DNA of 64,000 bases from Thozetella sp. PMI_491 (taxonomy: Eukaryota; Ascomycota; Sordariomycetes; Chaetosphaeriales; Chaetosphaeriaceae). The notes below the pieces were generated by a model that was not told where the DNA came from, searched no databases, and saw only the letters and a list, made by a program, of their open reading frames with translations. Below are positions 56,719 to 64,000 of the stretch, piece after piece; positions within the stretch are counted from its first letter, which is position 1, and each line of letters starts with the position of its first letter. The translations under genes were made by a program, and so were the position numbers. The stretch is taken from positions 310,001 through 374,000 of the forward strand of contig MU270035.1 of assembly GCA_021432635.1 (NCBI GenBank). Direction: 5' to 3'.

Positions 56719-58683
56719 TCACTCGTTCTGCTTCTCCCGCTGTGGCATGTTGGATTTGTGCAAGCCCCAAGCCTCGGCCCACCGCTTGTTGCGCGCCCGT
56801 TGAAGTGTTTCATCCACCTGGTCTTGGTAGCACACCTTGCCTTCGATATTCTCTGCGCCGATACTGAACCCAGGGCCAGCCATCTCCCGCCGCAACGCAC
56901 GTCTGCTTGGTCCGGTATACGGGGCGTAGATCAACGGCGCTACTGTCGAAGTGGTAGATGCGGCACGCTCAAGCCTCGCCTGCTCAAGTGCCACGGCCAT
57001 ATCGATACCCACGTATTGGCTTGGTCCGGAATACGGAGTATCACAACTCTGCTCTGAATGATACTGCAGAACATATCCGGTCAGGTTGCTTGTCCGTTTT
57101 GATCTCTGCTGACTTGGAAGAGTCTCGCGGTCGTCATGCATGGAGCTAGCTGAGTAGATTTGTGTTTCCTTAGACAATGAACCCAGCGCATCTGTGGTGA
57201 TTTGACTTGTCTTGCTTCCTGCATGTTGCAATTTGTCCGTAGCCACAGATTCGAGTGTGGGCATGCAGCTAGATCCAGAACCGTCGACAGATTTGCCAGC
57301 CTCCGAGATTCTCTCCAGGCTCCATTTTATTATCATCTCTACTCCTTTTCTGTCTCCCTTCATGGAAAAGAAAGAAGACGAGTTTGAGGGGTTGTTTGCT
57401 GAAGCTGACGCAGGGAGGAAAAGTGAGTTGGCTCGATCGATCTGAGAACCATCGTCTTTCCTCTCGAAGTTGGACTCTAGGCTTCGGTCAATGAAGAATG
57501 CCTTGGCTTCAGATGAATCAGGTAATCCTGGTATCTGCGAATAGCAACCTTTCTCCTCCATGTGTGCAAAGTTGGGGCCGATACTTACTTCGGAGACCAG
57601 GGTGCGCATACTGCTAGTCCTGAAGACGCCGTTCGCAACCTCGTTAAGTCGGCTAGGATCCGGCCGACCTTTAGTCCAGTCGGCACCGAAGAATTCCGAT
57701 TTTATGGGCTCCTTTATCTTCACGGAGTCCCCAAGGAGTGTCTCATCAACTCGCCCAGCATCTGCGTTCCCACTAAAGCTAGGTACGGTTGAAGCCGGGC
57801 TCGGAGGGCCCGCTGGATCCCACGCCTGCTGGCTCATAGTAGGGCAAGTCATCACAGAGAAGGCTCTTTCTTCTCGAATTACCCCTAGGGTGAAGGCATC
57901 CGAAGCCGGTCTCTTTGGAAGACAGGCCAGTAATGACTTCGTAGTGACCTGAGCAGCAGCGGATATGTTTGGACCCGGTAAAAGACGTTTTTTGCAATCA
58001 TCTCGCGACCCCAACTGGCTCACAAGGATTGCGTCCGGCTTGACTACTTTTCTCTCGGCGCATTTCTCTTCCTCTGATGCATTTTTTAGTGAGCGTGCGT
58101 CGTTGGTGTACTCCACAGGAAGGGGTAGCTTCGGGGCGTTTTGAGAGCCGCAACTCTCCGTAGTTTCCGGGGCAGCTGGTGCTACGAGGCGGCGATATGG
58201 TCGATAAGTCTTCTCCATAGCTCCAGATTCAATCATCTCGGTTGATTCACTCTTCTTTCTGGCAAGTCGTTCTACTTCTCTTACCATATCGGTACCCTTC
58301 TTGCATTCGTTCCAGGCATCTAATATCGAGGTGTTGCTTGGCATGTCAAACGACGACACACGTCCGGGGCGCGGGTTCGATGCACCAGGTGTCTGTTCTT
58401 TTCGGGCTTCCTGGGAGTTTTGGGCCATTTGAGATTGGTTCGTCCTTTGTCGAGGTTTTTTGGCTGTTTTGTATTTCCGTCTTTCAGCCCTGCGAACTGC
58501 TTGGCAATGGGGGCAATAGCTCTTGATATTTTCTTCGTCAAACACCGCCAAGGGACACTGGATCGGCGATTTCTTGAATGCCAGATGTAAAACCCGGGGT
58601 ACTTTCGGGCACTCGACTGAAAAGGCTAATCTGGTATGGCCGGGAGGGCAAAATAAGTAGCAATGTGTCTTGACAAAGCACAT
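56719..58683 (-). CDS. Unknown 654-residue protein with Cys-rich N-terminus
   Basis: Single open frame from an ATG. The first 65 residues are Cys/His-rich: MCFVKTHCYLFCPPGHTR, VECP, PIQCP and YCPHCQAVRRAERR, a plausible zinc-binding head followed by a basic patch with Lys/Arg and Gln. The rest is Ser/Thr/Pro-rich and probably disordered. A short motif repeats near the C-terminus, DTPYSGPSQYVG and YAPYTGPSRRAL, each preceding or flanking a helical ALEQARLERA or RREMAG segment. I do not recognise a family. A second Cys-rich unknown lies immediately upstream on the same strand (59503-60366). A regulatory or nucleic-acid-binding role is possible but unproven. Confidence 0.7.
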   Translation of the reverse strand: MCFVKTHCYLFCPPGHTRLAFSVECPKVPRVLHLAFKKSPIQCPLAVFDEENIKSYCPHCQAVRRAERRKYKTAKKPRQRTNQSQMAQNSQEARKEQTPGASNPRPGRVSSFDMPSNTSILDAWNECKKGTDMVREVERLARKKSESTEMIESGAMEKTYRPYRRLVAPAAPETTESCGSQNAPKLPLPVEYTNDARSLKNASEEEKCAERKVVKPDAILVSQLGSRDDCKKRLLPGPNISAAAQVTTKSLLACLPKRPASDAFTLGVIREERAFSVMTCPTMSQQAWDPAGPPSPASTVPSFSGNADAGRVDETLLGDSVKIKEPIKSEFFGADWTKGRPDPSRLNEVANGVFRTSSMRTLVSEVSIGPNFAHMEEKGCYSQIPGLPDSSEAKAFFIDRSLESNFERKDDGSQIDRANSLFLPASASANNPSNSSSFFSMKGDRKGVEMIIKWSLERISEAGKSVDGSGSSCMPTLESVATDKLQHAGSKTSQITTDALGSLSKETQIYSASSMHDDRETLPSQQRSKRTSNLTGYVLQYHSEQSCDTPYSGPSQYVGIDMAVALEQARLERAASTTSTVAPLIYAPYTGPSRRALRREMAGPGFSIGAENIEGKVCYQDQVDETLQRARNKRWAEAWGLHKSNMPQREKQNE

Positions 58684-59502
58684 TTGTTAGCGCACCGCTT
58701 AGGTCTTACGATGGAACCCAGAACAGGTATCCTCACAGGCCCTTCCTACCGACTCGGACCGGTCTTTTCTTGATTTGAACCAATATCAGGATCTCTTGCC
58801 CACCGGGGATTAGGTTGATAGCTCCGGCCCTGTGGTAGCAAAAGACTATTCGCGCGTGCAGAACAGGGACCACCTTGGAGTCGTATATATAGCTATTGGG
58901 TTCGATTGCATATTGATCGTCGATAATCAGAGCCTATCAAAGGCCACTGTTCTTGCCATTTCTTTGTCCATCGTGGACAAAGCCGCGCTTGGAAGGCTTG
59001 CATAGTAATTATGCCATCCATGGCTATACAATACATTGTCTCGAACAAAACAGGTCACAATAGAGTCTACCATGTCGGGCTCGCTTAGGATCTCGCCTTT
59101 CCAACATTGCTTGACGGTCTGGGGAATTTATTTGAAAGTTTAACAGGGGTGTTGCACAGCTTCAAGAATCTAGAGTGTGGGGCACATCCAAGACCTGCGT
59201 CATACTGTGAGTAATGAATTAGCTATTGCTAGACACGGCTAGTTTTGGTCGCCTTCATATGGCCAAACCTATAGAAGAAACGTCTTTTTAGGGAAACGGA
59301 AGCTCTAGCCATTCCACGAACAGTTATTAGTTGACAAGTCAGTGCAGCCAGGCGTTGGTCTCACTTGGTCTCCGTAACCAGTCTCGTCCACTAATTGATT
59401 CTCAGCTGGATATCCGCGGCACAAATATCTTCTAGTTGATATTTGATCCTGGCTTAAGGTTAACTCTAGTGAGACCCGTGAGTCGTCCGTTCCTGCGCCC
59501 GC
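58684..59502. other. Spacer between two minus-strand unknown genes
   Basis: 819 bp without a recognisable gene or repeat. Confidence 0.5.
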
Positions 59503-60366
59503 TCAGTTCTTTTGCGGCGGGTCGAAGCACCCTTCTTTGGACTTAGTGCAGCGAGCACATTTGGTTCTATTTTTGTCCTTGGATACAAGGCACGGTTGGG
59601 GTTTTTTCGCTGGCTTGCCTTGTGCTACAAGCCTGGCATATCTCTGGTCAGCTTTGAGGCATCTGAAGCACGGCCCTTCGGGACGTGGAATCGGATTTGA
59701 CATAATCATAGCAGCAGCCTCGTGCTCGCCTTTGGTCTTGGGATGCATGTTGGGGGTTGGTTTGGAGCTTTTATCCCTCGACGACTTCTTGGGTCGCTTC
59801 CTTGGGTTGGTGTCCTTGGGGCTTCGCGTAGCGGAATGTGAGGCCTCTGGCGCCCCTGGGTGTTCTTCTTTCCTCTTTGGAGGTCTCTGCTCGAGGATGG
59901 GATCATCGGTCTCGCTATAGTTGGACAGAGGAGGTGATTTGAGCGCAGAAGCCACTGCATTGCGACTGCTTTCGGAATCCGGGGAGGCTGTACGATACGG
60001 CTCGTTTAAACCTGTTGGGTCAGAAACATGACTAGTTGACTGAGATGCTCTCTGCTCCGGGGCGATCTCTAGATTTTGAGATGATGAACGCCGGTCTGTA
60101 CTCCGAATTTCGCCTGCAGGTTTTTGGGCATTGAGTCTGGTCCACTCCAACTCGCAGGCATAGAGGAGCACCTCCCATCGTCGATACTGCTCCTGTATCT
60201 TCGCGTCACTTGCCGGGTCGGCTAGAGCTACTGGTGGTTCCAGTGATTTCAGAAGTGGAGACTTGGCTTGGCTTTGGACTTGGATAGGCCGTAGAGGGAC
60301 CGGCGCCAAGCTCCTGACGACCTCAGAGAGGATGTTAGAGGTGTTCTCACCAGTTGTCATTTCCAT
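59503..60366 (-). CDS. Unknown 287-residue protein with C-terminal Cys cluster
   Basis: Single open frame; the first of two near-adjacent ATGs is used. Residues 1-220 are hydrophilic and Ser/Pro/Lys-rich, with a short folded-looking stretch IQEQYRRWEVLLYACELEWT (about 58-77) and a bipartite basic nuclear-localisation-like segment PRKRPKKSSRDK. The last 55 residues hold six regularly placed cysteines: CFRC, then PQPC about 25 residues on, then CARC and EGC (C-x2-C ... C ... C-x2-C-x6-C), with many Lys. This resembles a fungal zinc-cluster-like DNA-binding head placed at the C-terminus, but the spacing is not that of Zn2Cys6. No name is known to me. Confidence 0.68.
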   Translation of the reverse strand: MEMTTGENTSNILSEVVRSLAPVPLRPIQVQSQAKSPLLKSLEPPVALADPASDAKIQEQYRRWEVLLYACELEWTRLNAQKPAGEIRSTDRRSSSQNLEIAPEQRASQSTSHVSDPTGLNEPYRTASPDSESSRNAVASALKSPPLSNYSETDDPILEQRPPKRKEEHPGAPEASHSATRSPKDTNPRKRPKKSSRDKSSKPTPNMHPKTKGEHEAAAMIMSNPIPRPEGPCFRCLKADQRYARLVAQGKPAKKPQPCLVSKDKNRTKCARCTKSKEGCFDPPQKN

Positions 60367-62970
60367 GTTCGTTTTGTTAGTGAGAGATGTAAAGTGGTGT
60401 AGGCAGTTGATTGAACCAGTGGGATATCTGCTGAGAAACAGAAGGGGGGGTGGTAGTCATACTGTTGAATAGCTCTTTCGGAGATGGGTTTCGAGAGAGT
60501 TACGAGAATGGCGGGCTACTCGATCTTTACTTTCTGACCTAATGTCATTTCAAGCTCCCTAGTGTAACGAACATCTTTTCTCCGAAATGCCCAATACAAT
60601 TCATCACTGAACCCTTCTGTTTATACTGACTCCAACTAGTATCGTGTGCTTAGTTGTTCCCGGTGTAACACCTTGTTTCCTGCTGTTACTATCTTGTCGA
60701 GATATACGCCTATCATAGCCGACTGAATATCACACCTATGCATTTTTCTACTGCTAAAGCAGGCGTCGTAGACTGTGCATGTGCCGATACACAATCTCAT
60801 TCCCTCAACTGAGATGTATGGGTAGAAGTTGTGCCGTGTTTGCATAAATTGCCGATTGTCTAGCATCTATACGCTTTCCCTCGCCTACCGGTCCATCTGC
60901 TCAAGCAACAAAGTTTGTGTTAATGAATGAAGGAGGACCAAAACCAATCGATTTTCTCGTATGCCATCTACTAGGCTTCCTGTGACCACCTCGATCACGT
61001 AGGATGGTAACTTCGACTATGGTGTAGGCTATGATATCTTGACCTGGGCTTAGATGGACCACGCACCGTGTACGTTTGAATGCAGCCTGACTAGCAAGGG
61101 CTGTCAAAAATAGCCAATAGGATAAGGCATCGTATAGGTGCCCACGATAACACTTAATCCTAAAGTACACCGAAAGGCGGCGGCAGGACAGCCACCGAGC
61201 CGAGCCTAGCTCTGGCAGGACTAGCTGGACTCCTGGCGGCACGATAAGACGCCATGGATATTTGTGAATAGGTTTGGCATCCAATTGGCATTGGCCTTGG
61301 TTTGGCTGGTTGAAGCCAGGGACGTTTGTGTTACCACTTAACCAGCAAGCGAGCGGCAGCCACATTGTCTTGGCAATGCCTGGACGCACCTTCGGGTAGC
61401 ATGTGGGTGTGGCATCGACAAGAGTCTGAAGAGTCTGCGCTGGGGAAGACTCGTCGAGGAGCCCGGGCTTTGGCCTTCTCCGAGGAAGGCCCCCCTCCCG
61501 ATCCCGAAACAGGGAAAGCACGCAGCGCGTGCTGGACGAGCGTGCAGGACGAGCGTGCAGATGGCGGTGGTTGGGGTCGATGGTGGTGTATGTCCCCTTT
61601 TGGCAGGTGATTACAAATCCTGATGAGATATGATAATGCGGTGATGATGGCTTGGATGGCACATCAGCTCGACCAGGAGGCCAGCCAGGTGGACCCGGCG
61701 AGGACGGTGGACCGGGAGGAGGGGGGCGGGACGGTTAGGGGGAGAAGACCGGCGTCCCGCAGCGCATCCCGTGATGGCTTCGGACTTTCCCTCGCGCAGG
61801 CCCAAAGGGCAACGAAGCCAGAGCCACAGAGCTTTGGTCATTAGTCAACGTGCTGGAAAGTCCCGCAAGAGAAGGGGATAGTGACTCATGAGCCCCGCCG
61901 CATCGGAGCGAAAAATGGCCCCGCCGCCTTTTTCTGGTTATTTCCTTCGCGCATGTCGAAAGGCGCGATTGCCCCCCCTCACTCTCCTCTCCCCCGTGCC
62001 TCCGAGTCGGCACCTCACGGCCCACCTCCCGGGAACCCCGGAAATGGAAAGGATGACAGCAACCCCAGTTGCAGTTGCCCAGTCAGGGGGTCCCGCCCAC
62101 GGACATTCGACTGGCCGCCACCTGGTGCGGGCCTAAGCCGGAGTGATCATCAGGCGATTGATCCTCATGCTTCATTTCTCGCACCTTCGGACTTGCATCG
62201 GCGGACCGCGGAGCGCTGACCAAGATGCCAACCTGCCGCTCACCCAAGCACCCAAGCGGTCGATGCTCACTAAAGCCGCTGCTGCTAGCCACATCCAGAC
62301 GTCTTCTTCACTCTGCGCTACACAAAACCTGCCCCCAGCTCGGCCCGGAGCCGGAGGGGCATCCTATATCTCCGAGCAGGGCAAACCTCGCGCACGAAGG
62401 AAGGGAAAAGTGTAGTATAATGCAAGCCAGGAGATGCTCGCCACACGCCCAACCCCGGCCGAGCAAAGTTTTCTGCCAACAAGAGAGCGTGCAGAAACAG
62501 CGTCTCACACACTCGTCTCACCGAGCAGAGTTTCTTGTAGGTACGAGAGTGTGTAGAGACAGCCTCATCTGTCCAGGCTGGCAAGCTCTGGATCCTGCTG
62601 CGGCTTAGAGGAATTTAGTGTACCGCAGCTCGCCTGAGGGGCAATGGTCTGACAAAGCACCGTCTATGTAGCCAGCCTCCCTACAGGTAGGTACCTGACT
62701 GCAAAGTGGGCGGCGTTAAGTGGTCCAGGTCGGATCTCTAGGTTGGTCGTTTGACCATGGCCGCTCGCTTGGTCGCAGAGTAGAAAAGGCAAGGGCTTCG
62801 GCCTCTCCTCCGCCCCGGGATCGCTCGCCCTCTTGTTTCTTTCTCAGTAGTCCTCTCTGGCCGATCCGATATCCTCAAGTCTCTCGCAGTGGTTGCTGTG
62901 CCAAGCATTGGCACCCCCCTGACTACCCCCTAATACCCCCTATTCCCTTAGGATCCAAACACAAACATAC
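60367..62970. other. 2.6 kb intergenic region
   Basis: No gene with a recognisable domain on either strand. It contains an imperfect duplication at 62459-62565 and the upstream region of the methyltransferase gene. Confidence 0.45.
62459..62565. repeat. Imperfect tandem duplication, about 62-bp period
   Basis: CCGAGCAAAG at 62459 and CCGAGCAGAG at 62521 start two related stretches. The part GAGAGCGTGCAGAAACAGC in the first copy corresponds to GAGAGTGTGTAGAGACAGC in the second, differing only by transitions. Confidence 0.6.
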
Positions 62971-64000
62971 ATGGCAGCGACCGTACTACCGGGGCTGGGC
63001 GGCCCCACTTCGACGGACCAACGCCATTCGGACAGCTCGCTCGACGGCATCGCCGAGGAGAAGCGGGAGGCCTTTTCTCTCTCTTCAAAGCCGTCCGGAT
63101 CAAAGTCGAGAAAAAGCTCCCTGGATGTGCTGGAGCACCCCGGCCTCTTGGCCCGCGCCAAGACGTTCCGGAAGTCGTTCAAGTACCTGCACGACCTGAC
63201 GCCCCAGCAGGTGGACAACTTCATGGCGTCGTACGTGATCTACAACCTTGACTGGGCAGACGAGCAGCAGATGATCGCGGCGCTGGGCCCCAACTACCGC
63301 GAGAAGGTGGGGGAGTGCCTGCGCAGCTACTACGGCGTGCTAAATCACCTGTGCGCGCTGGGTGACGTCGAGAAGATGTACATCCCGCCTCACATGGACA
63401 AGAAAGCGTCTCCCTTTGAGAACCAAGTCCTCTGCGAGCGCGCCATCGCCGAGGCCGTCGGCTTTGGGCCCGGCGACAGGGTGTTGGAGCTGGGCTGCGG
63501 GCGCGGCCGTGTGTCTGCTCACATGACCATCTTGACGGGCGCGCACGTCACCGGCGTCAACATCGACCCGGACCAGGTCGCGCAGGCGCGCGAGTTCAAT
63601 GCGAAGCACGGCCTGGGCAACGAGTTCGTCGTGCAGGACTTCAACGATCTGCCGCTGCCGTTTGCCGACAGCTCGTTCGACGGATTCTACCAGATCCAGG
63701 CGCTGTCTTTGTGCAAGGATCTGCCCGCCCTGTTCCGGGAGCTTGCCCGCGTCCTCAAGCCAGGCGCCAAGGTGTCGCTGCTGGACTGGGCGAGCCTGCC
63801 GGCCTATGACCCCTCCAACCCGGAGCATGCAGAGCTGATGCGCCGGGTGAAGCCCCTAATTGGTGCTGTGGGCACCCCTACACCTGCCATCTTCGAGAAG
63901 GCATTGGAGGACGCGGGGTTCGCCGTGCAGAAGTCGGAAATCCCAAGCATCGACGGGCTGCAGGCTCCCCTAATAGACCGTGTCGACGGCTATTTCCGCG
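62971..64000 (+). CDS. Sterol 24-C-methyltransferase-like protein (partial, runs off the right edge)
   Basis: Open from the ATG at 62971 to the window end (343 codons, no intron seen). The SAM-binding motif I is VLELGCGRGRV (from residue 171), followed by GVNIDPDQVAQAREFN, NDLPLPFADSSFDGFYQIQA and RVLKPGAKVSLLDW. The upstream SYYGVLNHLCALG and AIAEAVGF segments match the SMT/Erg6 class. A hydrophilic N-terminal extension of about 60 residues precedes it. True Erg6 has DVGCGVGGPAR at motif I and a YEYGWG-type segment; here these differ, so this may be an Erg6-like paralogue instead of the ergosterol enzyme. Confidence 0.8.
   Translation, partial: MAATVLPGLGGPTSTDQRHSDSSLDGIAEEKREAFSLSSKPSGSKSRKSSLDVLEHPGLLARAKTFRKSFKYLHDLTPQQVDNFMASYVIYNLDWADEQQMIAALGPNYREKVGECLRSYYGVLNHLCALGDVEKMYIPPHMDKKASPFENQVLCERAIAEAVGFGPGDRVLELGCGRGRVSAHMTILTGAHVTGVNIDPDQVAQAREFNAKHGLGNEFVVQDFNDLPLPFADSSFDGFYQIQALSLCKDLPALFRELARVLKPGAKVSLLDWASLPAYDPSNPEHAELMRRVKPLIGAVGTPTPAIFEKALEDAGFAVQKSEIPSIDGLQAPLIDRVDGYFR

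Noticed and set aside
60901-61662. Minus-strand frame of 253 codons
   Set aside because: Composition looks random (many Arg/His/Cys without pattern), no domain recognised.

Overview
This window is nuclear DNA of a filamentous ascomycete. It is most likely a Sordariomycete of the Sordariales/Chaetomiaceae type. The evidence is short spliceosomal introns (about 50-120 nt) with CTAAC-type branch sites, GC-rich coding sequence, long GC- and CT-rich intergenic tracts, and an alpha-factor-like pheromone precursor carrying the WCxIxGQSCW decapeptide known from Neurospora-like fungi. Two runs of N (2673-2805 and 38458-38467) show that this is a draft scaffold. All gene structures below were built by eye from reading frames, splice signals and family knowledge; total exon length was checked for divisibility by three in the multi-exon genes.

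Left part (1-5.5 kb): an intact gene for a GIY-YIG-like/C2H2 zinc-finger protein stands directly in front of a good 3' splice site, after which the C-terminal exons of mitochondrial ATP synthase alpha begin. Downstream are an assembly gap with a 9-bp minisatellite, a decayed inverted copy of the same zinc-finger family, a MITE-like inverted-repeat element, and the NAD(P)HX dehydratase gene. A gene-poor 5.4 kb stretch follows.

10.9-26.4 kb: an unknown 663-residue protein, then RPL11 and SmB (divergent, 420 bp apart), MPC1, and a 14-exon pyruvate carboxylase. MPC1 (mitochondrial pyruvate import) and PYC (pyruvate to oxaloacetate) are neighbouring genes, separated by 4.2 kb without a recognisable gene.

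26.9-36.7 kb is an accessory-looking stretch. It holds a small secreted protein, an unusual direct/inverted repeat array at 28.14-28.54 kb, faint relics of a zinc-cluster regulator, an MFS transporter, and a gene that may encode a gasdermin-like pore-forming protein with one unresolved junction.

36.7-55.5 kb: a secreted pepsin-like aspartic protease, a type IV dipeptidyl aminopeptidase, a YbjQ/UPF0145 protein, a GH131-like secreted protein, clathrin heavy chain, an FMP32/MCUR1-like mitochondrial protein, and the alpha-type pheromone precursor. The dipeptidyl aminopeptidase is of the class that trims X-Ala/X-Pro spacers, which are present in the pheromone precursor about 13 kb away.

56.7-64 kb: two consecutive Cys-rich proteins of unknown function on the minus strand, a 2.6 kb gene-free stretch, and the 5' part of a sterol-24-C-methyltransferase-like gene that runs off the right edge. 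No convincing tRNA, rRNA or CRISPR feature was seen.
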